Of a DNA stretch of 64,000 nt, positions 1-10,528 are shown piece by piece (position 1 is the first letter of the stretch; every line of letters starts with the position of its first letter). The position numbers were made by a program, and so were the translations under genes. The DNA comes from Cordylochernes scorpioides (Eukaryota; Arthropoda; Arachnida; Pseudoscorpiones; Chernetidae), in assembly GCA_030710605.1 (NCBI GenBank), contig CP092863.1, positions 145,167,372 through 145,231,371 on the forward strand. Reading direction: 5' to 3'. Below the pieces are notes generated by a model. That model was not told the DNA's origin. It did not search any database and saw only the letters and a program-made list of their open reading frames with translations.

Positions 1-178
1 CACCGTTTTATTTGTAAAACACGCACCTCTTGTAAAAATGTATTTATACCATATTTATCAATACTTTACAAGAATATTTGGAAGAAAATTTAATAGAGAG
101 AATGCGTTCTTCAGAAGTTTAAAACATGGATGTTGTGAAAGATTTATACAATTTCAGCATTCAACATAAATATGGTAT
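1..178. other. AT-rich DNA, nothing recognised
   Basis: No coding frame, RNA fold or repeat boundary is evident here. It leads into the dispersed element that starts near 179. Confidence 0.5.
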
Positions 179-604
179 GTGAAAGAATAGTACAAATGTA
201 ACATTGTACTGGGATAAGGTGCATAAATTAAGAAAAAAGCTTCTTCTTATCGTGCAACTGAAAGTTGCTGATGGCTTACGCCATCTATCAGAATAAATAT
301 CAACTATTATCGTTGATTTTTAATTATTCCAGAATTGGCCAAATACCCATTCTTGATCAATCAAGAAAAGCTAACCACGGACGCGTTTCGGGCTGTTGGC
401 CCTCATCAGCGTGGTGCAAGCTGTACCTTAACGACCAAAATAAATTTGGTCATTAAGACATCCTGAAAAATCATGAAACGGGTAGTTAAGGCCAGAATTG
501 CGTGAGAACGCTACACAATGTGAAAAAATAGTACAAATGTAATATTGTACTGGGATAAGGTGCATAAATTAAGAAAAAAGCTTCTTCTTATCGAGCAACT
601 GAAA
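179..604 (+). repeat. Dispersed repeat family R1 copy with terminal direct repeats
   Basis: An approximately 85-bp sequence starting GTGAAAGAATAGTACAAATG occurs at 179-264 and again, slightly changed, at 520-604. It encloses a middle containing GCCATCTATCAGAATAAATA and ACGCGTTTCGGGCTGTTGG. Related pieces recur at 45.7-46.0, 46.2-46.5, 48.7, 49.0-49.6, 50.0-50.25, 57.4-57.6 and 61.0-61.3 kb in both orientations, so it is a dispersed mobile or formerly mobile family. No protein is encoded. The flanking direct repeats could be LTR-like or could be two partial copies. Confidence 0.6.
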
Positions 605-639
605 TATGGTATGTTACTCAAATATACTATACTGTTCAT

Positions 640-1030
640 TTAAATTGTTATTTACACTTCATGTAGATAAATCTGGATCTTCTGGATTGAGACAATAACT
701 TTGAAAGATATTACAGTGACCTTTATTGAAGTCATACGAGATAACTAATATACACTCATGGACAAAACTTAAGGAAGTTGTACCTTTTAGCATGTATATC
801 GGGACTGAGACAATAACTCTGAAAAATATTACAGTGACCTTTATTGAAGTCATACGAGATAACCAAGTGTGTATACACTCATGGACAAAACTTAAGGAAG
901 ATGTACCTTTTAGCATGTATATCGGGATTCAGACAATAACTCTGAAAGATATTACAGTGACCTTTATTGAAGACATACGAGATAACCAATTACACTAATG
1001 GACAAAACTTGAGGAAGTTGTTACATGTAA
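640..1030 (+). repeat. Short 123-bp-monomer tandem array (family M)
   Basis: Unit starts (ACACTCATGGACAAAACTTA) fall at 752, 875 and 992, giving spacings of 123 and 117 bp. This is the same family as the arrays at 15.8, 17.8, 47.1 and 60.1 kb. Because 123 is a multiple of three, both strands show spuriously open frames with a 41-residue period; these are not genes. Confidence 0.85.
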
Positions 1031-1290
1031 AAAAAAAGTAAAAAAATCTCAGGAAGTAAATTGTAAGTGACATCAAGCGAGGAATGGACATTTGTCAAGG
1101 AATAATTTTGCATCGATCGGGTTAAGAATTCAGTGAATTATTCAACAGAATAATTGGAATTGAAGATTTGACCCTGGGATAATTGATGTTACACTTCCCC
1201 AATATCATTCTCTTAAAACTTTAATCATTATTGACACGTCAAATAATTATTTAAAATGGTAATCAACAGAAGTTTAAATATACTACACAA

Positions 1291-1661
1291 TTCGAAAATA
1301 TTATTAAAGACGCGTATGATTCTTTTTAAAAACTAAACAATTTCTACTGTCCTTCCTGTAATGGAATATTTAATGGGTTGGCCTTATATATTTATAAATA
1401 TATGTTAATTCTGCTGTCCTCAAAGTTTATGTCCATAGTTCATCTAAAATACCCATTCCAAGAGTCTAGCAACAGTATCACTATAAAAGGAAGATCGAAA
1501 AAATGCAATATAACAGCGATATGGTAGATTAAACTGGCGAAAGCCCTGGGAGGGTTCACCACTGATGAGCCAGGCCCTCCCATTAATTTTTCCATTGCAG
1601 TAAGGGCAGTAGAAATTGTTTATTTTTTAAAAGAATCATACGCGTCTATAATAGTTTCGAA
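1291..1661. mobile_element. MITE with about 60-bp terminal inverted repeats (family N)
   Basis: The left end (TTCGAAAATATTATTAAAGA) and the right end are inverted copies of each other over about 60 bp, both containing ACGCGTATGATTC or its complement. The centre carries ACTGGCGAAA and GGGTTCACCACTGATGAGCC. Partial copies with the same centre lie at 17.04-17.30, 19.01-19.24, 39.05-39.24, 42.77-42.87, 50.59-50.76 and 57.69-57.91 kb. No transposase is encoded, so it would move only with help from an autonomous relative. Confidence 0.75.
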
Positions 1662-1762
1662 ATGTGATAACAGATGGCGCGCTAATGTATCGTACTATAC
1701 AATAAGATAATGATATTTATAGTACCATTCTCTTTTCGCTGTGATGTCAATTTACTACTTAA

Positions 1763-2028
1763 TATGAGTGCAGATATAAGAGATAACCAAATAAGAACAA
1801 AATTTTCTCTATAGATGGAAATTTTGCCGGGAGGAAATTGATCTAAAAAGACAAGGGGTCGCCTCTCCCGTTAAAATAGACGTCTGAATAGATGGCGTCT
1901 GGTTTTAGACGTCTATTTTGACGGGTGAGGCGATAACTTGTATCTTTAAAATTTTTCTCTTTCCCTTAAATAAAATAGACGACCGACGACATCTAAGACT
2001 TTCCAATTCCTTAGTTTTGTTCATAAGT
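1763..2028 (-). mobile_element. Family M MITE interrupted by a hairpin element
   Basis: The outer parts (GAGATAACCAAATAAGAACA on the left, AGACGACCGACGACATCTAA and a degenerate inverted end on the right) match family M. Between about 1812 and 1950 lies a different element containing TTTTGCCGGGAGGAAATTGA and an internal inverted repeat around AATAGACGTCT. That inner element is the same type as the hairpins at 45.3 and 62.7 kb, so it inserted into an older family M copy. Confidence 0.6.
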
Positions 2029-2194
2029 TAACTTGATCACATCAGAATCTGATTAAATGATATCTGGAAGTGAAACACACTCTGCAAATATCAGGGATCC
2101 GTTTTTTTTTTAATGAAAATTTAAAAATTTTATTGATCAAATTATAGGTGTAATTTTTTTTAAATATACAGTCGAAAGTATATTTGATGTCGCC

Positions 2195-2202
2195 GATCGT
2201 CG

Positions 2203-2233
<31 letters not shown>

Positions 2234-2390
2234 GACAGAGACACTTTTGTTTATATTTTGTTATCTCGTGTATTTCCAATAAAGATTACTATGTATCGAA
2301 TATCTTTCAGATATATTATCTGAATCCCGATATACCCCTAGGCTAAAAGGAACAACTTCCTTAAGTGTTTCCTTTAGCTCATTGGTGATG
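2195..2390 (-). repeat. Degenerate family M copy next to a long poly-T run
   Basis: A T-rich run at about 2203-2229 is followed by a decayed reverse-orientation family M sequence (GTTATCTCGTGTATTTCCAA, ATCCCGATATAC, ACAACTTCCTTAAG). It looks older than the copies elsewhere. Confidence 0.6.
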
Positions 2391-2423
2391 CAACAATATG
2401 TAACATAAATAAACGATTTTTTA

Positions 2424-2614
2424 ATTAAAAAGACATATATTGGATCAAAATATAATTTGTTTTACCAATATATCAGTTGGCTGAACGCCAACCTTTATCA
2501 AGGGGTATTATAGCATATCTAATATGTTATAACACCTTGATAAAGGTTGGCATTCAACCAACTGAAATATTGGTAAAATAAATGATATTTTGATCCAATA
2601 TATGTCTTTTTAAT
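2424..2614. mobile_element. Fold-back element (family F) with about 88-bp arms
   Basis: The left arm (AAAAAGACATATATTGGATC through GAACGCCAACCTTTATCAAG) pairs with the right arm (CTTGATAAAGGTTGGCATTC through GATCCAATATATGTCTTTTT) around a short loop. It has no coding capacity. The same family forms the outer palindrome at 63107-63629. Confidence 0.8.
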
Positions 2615-2700
2615 AAAAGATTTATTTATGGATTGCTCTATTTACAAAACAAAAAACGATATATTACTAAATTTTCCAGTACTCACTATATTTATACATA

Positions 2701-3098
2701 CAGGGTGATCCAAAAGTCTCGCACAACTTTAAAAATTAATAACTCCGCGAATATTTGCGCTAGAGCAATGCGGTAAACACCATTGTATTCAGGATGCAAT
2801 GGGATTTTTTATGGCAAATAATGAAAAATTCGAAATTGATTTTAGTTACAATTTTATTCGCCAGATGGCGCTCTACCAGAATCAGAGATTCAGCGGCCAA
2901 ATTGTTTGATAAATTGAAAAATATAACTGATCGACACGTATTTTTCCTTTTTTGAATACCAGGAAAGAACCCTAATAATATTAAATAACAAATTAATAAA
3001 ACACCATTTCGCCAAAAGTATGAAGAATTGTTTAACGATTTTAAATACAATCAGAGATATGTAAAATAGGTAAATGCAAATTGAAACATGTAGCAAAA
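2701..3098 (-). mobile_element. 3' terminal region of a mariner-like element
   Basis: The outer end CAGGGTGATCCAAAAGTCTC follows a TA, as expected for Tc1/mariner elements. The whole 398-bp stretch reappears in reverse orientation at 14669-15067 and in the second tandem copy, ending CACCCTG next to TA. Its position downstream of the minus-strand transposase makes it that element's 3' end. Confidence 0.65.
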
Positions 3099-3885
3099 TA
3101 TTTATTTTTATATGAGGTTTTGTGAAATGGATTGAAAAACACTGCTGATATCAATACACGAATTTTTGAAATGTTAATATAGTACCAAAAATTATGATGG
3201 CACTATTAATAGGATTTCTTGCTATAAGAAATGTGTAGTTTCTTGACTGATTGGCGACCCTTGACTATTTAACTGGATATTTGTCATGATCCAACAAATA
3301 AAATATAGAGGGGAGTGACAAAATATATTTGTCGTACTTTATTCCAAATATCCTATGGGCTTGTCAAATGTTATCATTGTTTATTATACAGTACACAATT
3401 TTTAAAATGTGTCCCCTCAAATAAAAATAAATTTTAAATCGACCTTTTGCGTTGAAAAACGTGGTAGTAAAATCATTTTGTATTATTTTTTTTCACAATA
3501 TTTCTAAAGTTATTGGTGTACAGAAAATATTCCTTATGCTACATGTATTTCTTATGTATGTATTTCTATGTTATCTATTATCTATGTATTTCTTCTAATG
3601 AGCGAAAAGCGAAAAACTAAACATAAGGGGTAAAATTGTGTGTACCAGTGTTATTCGAGAAGTTATAACACTCTGGTTTGCACGACATAATATGTGAGCA
3701 AATGACAAACAAAATATTACTGTTCACAAAAAAAAAAGAGTCAAGATGTGAGGACAGCATTTATTATCCCCATATCCCAACACAAAGAGCTGCAAAATAT
3801 TGATAGATAATATAATACATGGCGGCTTATACAACACATGAGGTAACTGCCTTCTCTCTTGTATTAGGTCACAATCCTTTCTCAA
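3099..3885. other. Non-coding stretch inside the mariner-like element
   Basis: Between the terminal region and the transposase C-terminus I see only AT-rich sequence with no coding frame. It may be part of the element or a further insertion. Confidence 0.4.
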
Positions 3886-4640
3886 TATGGCACCCTTCAT
3901 TCTCAATCACCGCCTGCAGACGATAAATGACAGAATGGACAGCATTAAATAACATATCTGTTAAATTGATAAAGCGTGCCATCTGATAGAAGCCTTCAAC
4001 ATGGCCAATGTGGTAGGCCAGCATCGATAAACACACGATTTAATGTATCCCCATAAACAAAAATCGCAAGGCGTCAAGTCTGTTGATCTTGGAGGCCACT
4101 GGTATATAAAGTGGCGACCTATCACACGATTTTCACCGAACGTATCCTTCAGCAATGGTTTGGCACCTCGGGAGATATGAGGAGGTCCTCCATCTTTCAT
4201 GAATGTTATTTCGCTTAGTGCTTTTACCCTGCAATATGGGAATACCCTTTTCTCATAACGTTCACCAGTTACTAAAACGGGTTTAAAAGTTCTTCCATTG
4301 ATTTCTCAAAGAAAAATGACCCAATAATAAAAGAAGTGAACCCACACAAAACTGTAACTCTAGGCTGGTAAAGTGGCATTTCTGTGAAAATCCTAGGGTT
4401 TTCTGTTGCCCAAATGCGGCTGTTTTGAATGTTAAATTCTCCGTTTAGAGAAAAGTGAGCATCATCTGTCCACAGAACATTCGACAGCCAGTTTTCATCA
4501 ATATCAATTTGCCGGAAAACCCATGCAGCGAATTCTTGACGCATCTCAAAATCGCCAACTTTCAGCTCGTGAAATCTTTGCATTTTGTATGGGCACACAC
4601 AATAGAGACATTAAGTGAAGCGTCTTCGGATATCACAATC
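3886..4640 (-). pseudogene. Broken mariner-family (IS630-like) transposase
   Basis: The minus strand encodes recognisable DDE-transposase blocks in more than one frame. Reading from about 4600 down are WTDDAHFSLNG (first catalytic Asp) followed by SRIWATENP, then KDGGPPH (second Asp, in the position usually QQDGAPPH), then WPPRSTDLTPCDFCLWGYIK (third acidic residue in DLTPCDF), and a C-terminal IENEGCHIEKGL before a stop near 3886. The N-terminal DNA-binding part is missing because the element is cut off at 4647 by the LINE-containing block. Frame breaks lie near 4200-4270 and 3960. Such enzymes cut and paste at TA dinucleotides, but this copy cannot be active. Family assignment is firm; subfamily (DD34D versus DD37D) is not. 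Confidence 0.8.
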
Positions 4641-4719
4641 ATACTTCGGCGAATTTAACGCCAAAAGTTCAATTCGGGGATCACCTGTCCAGGATAACAA
4701 AAGTCAGTAGGTTGAGGAC

Positions 4720-4926
4720 ATGCTAACCGACCTCGACCTTACACCGTTAAATAACGGAGAGAACACCTATCTATCTAAGTCCACAGGCACAGAATCCGCA
4801 ATAGACATCACAGCGATAAATTACAACATCGCACCCACAACACAATGGAAAATCCTGAGAGGTGCAATCAGTGACCACAGACCAATTTTAACAACCCTAA
4901 ACTTCAAAATTGAGAATGTCCATTAG
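4720..4926 (+). pseudogene. LINE A endonuclease C-terminal fragment
   Basis: The frame includes GENTYLSKSTGTESAID and ISDHRPILTTLNF. The SDH motif is the last conserved block of LINE apurinic/apyrimidinic-like endonucleases, which nick target DNA. The upstream GEFNAK motif at 4648 is in the same general frame but is separated by a TAG at 4708-4710. After 4926 the frame breaks and only scraps remain until 5620. Confidence 0.75.
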
Positions 4927-5619
4927 AATAAAATAAAATGGAACTTTAGGAAAGCCAACTTGAAAAAAATTCACAAAAAAGCTTGAAGAACTGTGCAACG
5001 AAAAATTGAATTACAGAACGCTTGACAAAAGCTTGGAAAAATTTTCTTCGAACATTTAAAAAGCTGCAAAAGAGCATCGATAACTAGAGGTAGACGTAAA
5101 GACCTGTGGATACCTTACTGGAAGGACCACAACATCGAGGCAATGATTTCAGAGAGAGAGACAATATGGACTTCTTAAAACAAATAAAACAGAAAGGAAC
5201 TCATTGAAATTATTCACAAAATATAACAAGAAATTTGGATATTCAAACAAGAAAAATGGCAGAATTCTGCGAAAAAAAAATGGATCCAAGAAAGGACAGC
5301 CAACACTGGAATATAATTAGAGTGTTAGAGAACAATCAAAACCAACACCAATCCTCCAATACTCTAACCGATATGAATAGAACAGCGAGAACGAGAACAA
5401 ACAGATGGCTGACATAATTGCTGAATATCTTTCAAGCACTTCCATACTCAACTATACGAATGAAGACAGGACTCTAAAAATAATATAAACCAGTTAGTTA
5501 AACAAGCAAGAAACTTCCATCAACAAGATATTTTTTCGAGAGACTTCACACTGAATGAGCTAAACTCATCAATAAAAAAATCCAAGAGGTCACCAAGAGA
5601 TAATCTAATCTTTGGTCAA

Positions 5620-6306
5620 ATGATTAAACACTTTGAAGTCAAAGCTAATAATCAACTCCTACGAATACTGAACATTTCATGGCAAACTGGTAAACTACCA
5701 AAGAATTGGAAGATATCAATTATAGTGCCAATACTGAAGCCAAACAAAGATGCCAAGGAATACAAGAACTATCGGCCAATTGCTCTCGCCAACATACTTT
5801 GTAAAATACCAGAACGAATTATCCATTCTAGGCTCATAGTCTGGCTCACTAAAAATAATAAAATAAACCTCTACCAAACTGCCTAAAGATCCCAGCACTG
5901 TACGACTGATCAACTGTTCTACTTCTGTCAATCAATAATAGATTCTTTCCGGGAAAAACCGCCAAAGAAGACCACGGCTATATTCCTTGATATGACCTCA
6001 GCTTTTGATCGAGTGTGGAGGGAGAAATTACGTGAAAAGCTGCACAACATCGGAGTAAGAGGAAAAACCTTAATCTGGATTGCAGACTTCTTAAGGGGAA
6101 GAAGGTTAAAGGTTCGGGTCAATGGAGAATTTTCCAAGGAAGGAAGAACATGGGCTGGTGTACCTCAGGGATCTGTGCTCAGTCCTCTACTCTATCTGCT
6201 ATATATTAACGACATACATCCTTACCTCACTGAAGACACAAAGGTTGTCTGTTATGCAGATGATAAAGCCATATGGCACACAAGTAGCAGCATAGAAAAA
6301 TCGTAA
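5620..6306 (+). pseudogene. LINE A reverse transcriptase, frame-broken
   Basis: The first segment (5620-5886) has KLPKNWKISIIVPILKP and KNYRPIALANILCK, the RT finger motifs of Jockey-type LINEs. A break at 5886-5991 is followed by MTSAFDRVW (first catalytic Asp), GVPQGSVLSP, and the YADD catalytic box at 6253-6264. The second segment ends in a stop at 6304-6306. RT synthesises cDNA directly at the target site in intact members of this family; this copy is not functional. Confidence 0.85.
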
Positions 6307-6502
6307 AAGATACTGAAGACATCAATGAGAGGACTGGAGAAGTGGGCAATGGAACTCCAAATGACCATAAACCCAATAAAACCAAACCTATGCGTCTTCT
6401 CCACTCCCAGGGAAAAAGGCATAAATATAACCACAAAATAAGCATAAACAAACAAATAATTGATAAAATTAGAAATCCATAATACCTAGGTGTGATACTG
6501 CA

Positions 6503-6798
6503 GTCCTGGATCTTTCCAGTTGGTCTCGAGGACCACGCCATCACCATCTCCTAAGCGGCGAAGTACGCGATCTACGTATTCATCGTAGATCGCAAAATGC
6601 GTGGTGTCGCTGGAGACCCACTGGCGATTCTCCACCAAACTCTGCAGAGGCAGAGGCGCCATATTCATTGTACATAGTGTATATAATGCATATTATCTTT
6701 TTTTTTAATAGTGCAGACTGTGTATGTATTGACAAGATGTCAACAAAATTATTTTAATTATTATTTATGAGGAATTTTAATTTTCATAGCACATAATT
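6503..6798. other. GC-rich insertion within LINE A carrying a minus-strand reading frame
   Basis: This separates the RT thumb motif YLGVILQ from its continuation. Its first about 170 bp are GC-richer than the surroundings. They are open on the minus strand (6668 down to about 6486) for about 60 residues starting MNMAPLPLQSL and containing LGDGDGVVLETNWKDPG. The rest is AT-rich. I do not recognise the peptide. It may be a captured exon fragment or part of an unrelated repeat. About 25-30 residues of LINE A appear to be missing at the insertion. Confidence 0.5.
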
Positions 6799-7099
6799 AG
6801 CACCTCAAATAGAGCTATCAGAAAACTAAACATTCTGAGAAGGCTATGTGGAACAAATTGGGGAGCAAAACGCAGAATTCTCAGAACAACATATACCACC
6901 TTAATAAGACCGATAATGGAATATGTAACACCGGTCTGGGCTCCCTCAAGCTCATCACTAAAATTAAGACTAGACAATGTTCAAGCAAAAGCGGCCAAAA
7001 TAATCACTGGTGCTGTTTCATCCACCAACAATGAGAAAATTCAGAGAGAATGTGTTCTAGACCTACTCGCTCGAAAGCAGAAGACAAAATAAAAACAAC

Positions 7100-8260
7100 T
7101 TGGATCGGCACTTCGGAAAAGAGGAACCAGAGGACGAGATCTCTCTGACCACTTGTGGTTTGGTGGATCCGCCCTTTTCTGAAAATGAGGTGAAACTGAC
7201 GGCTTTCAAGTTCGGGAAAAGGAAATCTTCTGGTCCCGAAGGGATCGATAACACGGTCGTGAAAGCCCTGGTAATGATGCACCCATCGCTTCTTTCCAGG
7301 TTATTCAATAAGTGCCTGGACACTGGTACATTTCCTGAGGCATGGAAGGTTGCCTGAGTAGTGCTTCTCGAAAAGTCTGGTAGAAAGGGTAATTCTCCTA
7401 ATGATTATCGTCCGCTTTCTTTACAAGTGTGTCTAGGTAAGGTCCTGAATAGCCTACTAGCTCAGCGACTGAAGCACTGGCTAGAGAGTAATGAGCTCCT
7501 TTCCTCTTTCCAACATGGTTTTAGGGAAGGGAAGTCCACAACCACAGCTCTGAACGAGGTGTTAGAGGGGGTTGAGATGGGCTTAAATAAGGGTGCTTGG
7601 GTTCTTTTCGTGGCCCTGGACATTGATGGCGCGTTCAACTCCATGAGCTGGAACAAGTTGATGAGAAATTTGATGGACATGGGTTGTCCTGATAATTTGT
7701 GCAGCTTGATTCGTGACTTCCTGAGGGATAGACGGATTAGCCTCAGTTTTGGTGGGCGGAAGTTGGAAAGAAACTGTGCTAGGGGTTGCCCCCAGGGCTC
7801 TTCCTGCGGACCTATTCTGTGGAATATCCTGGTAAATACCGTTTTCCAGGAGGAGCTCCATGAGGGAGACAGGCTGGTTCTCTATGCTGACGACCAGTTC
7901 CTCATCATTGAGACTGCTTCGAGAGCGAAGGCTGAGAAGTGTGTTGAAACTTCTCTCCAAATTTTCTCGATCTGGGCCCATGACTCTGGCCTTAAGTTCA
8001 ATGTCTCCAAAACTAAAGCCCTCAGCTTTAAGCCTAGGGACATAAGAACTAAAAGGAAACACAAGCCGGCTATCCGGATGGAAGGACGGAGGGTAGCGTT
8101 GGTCAATAGGATGACCATCCTGGGGGTGGTCATTGATGACAAGATGGGTTGGCAATACCAGGCGGAGGAGATGGTGGCGAGAGGCAGGGAGGCGTTGTGC
8201 AGGCCTGTCCTGGTTGGCCCTCAACAGGGGGGGGGGAGAGAAGGAGGGTACTATTTTTAG
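7100..8260 (+). pseudogene. LINE B reverse transcriptase with one internal stop
   Basis: One frame runs from 7100 to 8260, interrupted only by TGA at 7355-7357. Motifs in order: FGKRKSSGPEGID, NDYRPLSLQVCLGKVLN, FQHGFREGKSTTTAL, VALDIDGAFNS (catalytic Asp), RGCPQGSSCGPILWN, YADD at 7883-7894, and ILGVVIDDKMGW in the thumb. The long run of G at about 8228-8236 shifts the frame; downstream the protein continues in another frame with LSCVKPILLYAFGAW and LERVQRTVALRITGGYR. The good preservation suggests a fairly recent insertion. Confidence 0.85.
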
Positions 8261-8609
8261 GAACCTCTGCCTCTCCTGTGTCAAGCCAATCTTGCTATAT
8301 GCTTTCGGGGCTTGGTAGCGCCGAAACAGGGATCAGAAGGTGGCAACAACTCTAGAGAGAGTGCAGAGGACTGTGGCACTCAGAATCACAGGGGGATATC
8401 GCACTACCAGCAGTGAGGCCTTTTTGATCCTCGCTGGGCTTATTCCCCTGGGATTGAAACTAGAGGAGGAGACCATCAGACAGAAGATCTGGGAGAAAAG
8501 GGAAGATGCCCTGGGACTTTAAGCGGGGGCCCTGGAATCGAAGAGGGACACAAGGAAGCCTCCGCAGTGGTTGCCAAAGTGGAATTGGAGTCCTAGAGGG
8601 CCGACAGGG

Positions 8610-9063
8610 ATTGGCACGGAGGTTTTCAGTGATGGTAGTAGTCTGGAACCAATACTGGAGCTGGGGTTGTGATATACACTAATGGAGAGCTGATCTTCCA
8701 AGAAGGTTTAGCACTCAGAGTGGACGAATTGGTCTTTTCAGCCGAGCTGGTTGCGATCAGGGTAGCCCTCAGAGTGTGTGCCGAGAAGAATTCCAGCCCG
8801 GACCGCCTCTATTCAGATTGTATGTCGGCCCTCGTCGTTATCAATCTGGAGAAGGGCAACTCGCGCATCAAGTAATCCAGGAGCTGGAGATGATGACGCG
8901 GGCTCCGGAGCTCCCTTGGTTTAGGAGACACAGCCTCATCGAAGGTAATGAGTTCGCAGACAGGATCGCTAAGGCAGGATTCTTTAGAGGTAGATCACTG
9001 AGGACCCCAGTGACCAAAAAAGAAGTTTATAGGAGGATCAGGGGTCACGTCCAGGACTTATGA
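8610..9063 (+). pseudogene. LINE B RNase H domain, frame-broken
   Basis: RNase H blocks appear in order across shifting frames: FSDGSS (first Asp), SAELVAI (Glu), LYSDCMSALVVINL (second Asp) and GNEFADRIAKAG (last Asp). RNase H removes the RNA strand after cDNA synthesis and is typical of the I/R1/LOA/Tad group. All four catalytic acids are present, but stops and frameshifts separate them. Confidence 0.75.
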
Positions 9064-9365
9064 TTGGACAGATGGAGGAACAGTGTGAAGGGGAGAGAGG
9101 TATTCAATGGGGTAACAACACCCAAGTACCTCTGTAAGGTAATGTCCCACAAACTCATTAGGGTAGTTCGGGACATGGGCTCTCTTCCCCAAGTCTCCAC
9201 AGATTTAAAATTAAGAGAAACCCTGATTGCGTCTATGGAGAAAGGGATGTGAATGCACGCCACTACGTCTTGGATTGTCCAAGGGTAGTGGGTGTGCAGG
9301 AAGAGAGGAGGGCGAGGGGCGCGATCGAGAGTAAGCTGCTGAGAAATCACAGCAAGCTTCTTGAT

Positions 9366-9546
9366 ATATATATATTGCGTATGATATTGTTTTTTACAGC
9401 ACAATACAACAATGTTGGCAAGTTTCTCTAGAGTGGAATGTCGAGGTGACGAATCCACTCCAGGGCCTCCTCTGTGCACCGGTGGATATCCCCAAGTGTT
9501 CCCTGGAAGAATCTTCGAGGACAGTCCCTTAGGATATGGTGCATTG
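9366..9546 (-). pseudogene. 3' end of another LINE, minus strand
   Basis: The minus strand reads ITMHHILRDCPRRFFQGTLG and EALEWIRHLDIPL, which resembles the C-terminal cysteine/histidine tail of RNase H-bearing LINEs (HILxDCP). It ends in an AT dinucleotide run (about 9364-9376) that could be the element's 3' tail. It abuts LINE B tail to tail. Confidence 0.5.
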
Positions 9547-9616
9547 TGATGACGCGGGCTCCGGAGCTCCCTTGGTTTAGGAGACACAGCCTCATCGAAG
9601 GTAATGAGTTCGCAGA
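9547..9616 (+). repeat. 70-bp duplicated piece of LINE B
   Basis: This exactly repeats 8891-8960, the segment encoding part of the RNase H region (TGATGACGCGGGCTCCGGAG onward), displaced by 656 bp and placed after the minus-strand LINE scrap. It is too long for an ordinary target-site duplication and looks like a rearrangement scar. Confidence 0.85.
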
Positions 9617-9754
9617 GAAACCCATCAGCTTCTTGAGAAAGCCCACGACGTGGCAGCTGAGCTTTTCCTTAGCTGTGAGTGAACAGAGTCGACCGGGGGC
9701 TGCCTCCCCGCGGTCCCTGCTGGACACAGTAGATAGTTTCCTATTTTGCTGTGA

Positions 9755-10440
9755 TTAAAGGCCACCGGTATAGAAATCCTTCCAGACACGTTGTCTGGGA
9801 GGTGGTGTTTCCAGGTACAATGTCCAAGCACTAGCTTGGATACCGTTACTTGGCTTTTATGAGTTGAACAGAATAGCAGCGAAGGGCATGCTTCGCATGC
9901 CGGCTTGTGAACTGAAAGGTCTGGGTGGCCATCTGCTTCTAGGGTGTACCAACTGTGCTTAGGTGGGATCCTCCAGTTCTTGTTTATTTTGGCTACTGTT
10001 TCTATTTCTTTAAAAGTAAGTTTATTTTTCTGTAGCAAGGGTTCTTTTGTGCCTTTTTTCGCTAGCGCATCAGCAGCTTCATTGCCTTCAATGCTAACAT
10101 GTAAGGGTATCCATTGAAGGTGAATTTTAGAGGTATTGAGAATTTTTGGAGATAACCAATTATGTTCCCGCTTAACTTTGTCTCTAAGTTCCCCTGTGTG
10201 ACTCAAGTGTTGTATGGCACTTCTACTATGAGTAAGAATCCATATATCGTGATGTTTAGTATTTATGATGGATTTTAAGACTTCATAGATGGCTATAAGT
10301 TCTGATCTGAAGATTGAGCAAAAATCTGGGTTTCTTCTGTTCATTTTCTCATTGCCATTTGTGGGTTTAATGAGAGAGCCACTGCCAGTGTGTCCCAACT
10401 CGTCTCTGCTACCATCGGTATAGATAGTTATTGCATTTTT
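9755..10440 (-). pseudogene. LINE C RNase H domain with an altered catalytic residue
   Basis: A 257-residue open frame starts downstream of IYTDGSRDELGH. Blocks: TDGS (first Asp), SELIAI (Glu), ILTHSRSAIQHL, WIPLHVSIEGNEAADALAKK (last Asp). In intact enzymes the third block is SDS; here it is THS, so the catalytic Asp is His. A C-terminal cysteine region (CEACPSLLFC, CPAGTAG) follows. The distal part of the frame, below about 9755, belongs to the adjoining scrap and 70-bp duplicate rather than to this domain. Confidence 0.75.
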
Positions 10441-10528
10441 AGGAATTTTATTAATTATTTCTAATGAAAATTGTTTTAAGTATTCTGGATTTTGGTATTG
10501 TTTGTTGGTGGGTTCGTTTAAAGTGGCA

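Larger units (their letters stand above)
4648..7091 (+). mobile_element. LINE A (Jockey-like non-LTR retrotransposon), 5'-truncated and interrupted
   Basis: This is a degraded plus-strand LINE. It begins inside the apurinic-type endonuclease (GEFNAK), continues through the endonuclease end with SDHRPI, reaches reverse transcriptase, and ends with the RT C-terminal region (LIRPIMEYVTPVWAP near 6905) and a stop at about 7091. About 296 bp of unrelated DNA interrupts it at about 6503-6798, between YLGVILQ and NRAIRKLNILRRL. Several stops and frameshifts make it dead. LINE B begins directly afterwards. Confidence 0.85.
7092..9365 (+). mobile_element. LINE B (R1/I-group non-LTR retrotransposon with RNase H), 5'-truncated
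   Basis: This is a higher-GC LINE fragment containing nearly all of the reverse transcriptase, an RNase H domain, and a C-terminal region ending HYVLDCPRVVG. Its style (RGCPQGSSCGP, YADDQFLI) fits the R1/LOA/I group rather than Jockey. RT has one in-frame TGA at 7355-7357 and a frameshift at a run of nine G residues near 8228. RNase H is broken into several frames. The endonuclease and 5' end are absent. Confidence 0.85.

Noticed and set aside
6486..6668. Independent small gene MNMAPLPLQ...
   Set aside because: It sits inside a dead LINE with no promoter or recognisable domain; it is reported only as an unexplained insertion.
7583..8284. 233-codon open frame on the minus strand
   Set aside because: It lies exactly opposite the well-supported LINE B reverse transcriptase frame and has no recognisable domain; it is a shadow of a GC-richer coding region. 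The same applies at 22944-23645.
9045..9587. 180-codon minus-strand frame
   Set aside because: It spans the LINE B RNase H end, an AT-repeat tail and a different LINE scrap, so it crosses element boundaries and cannot be one gene.
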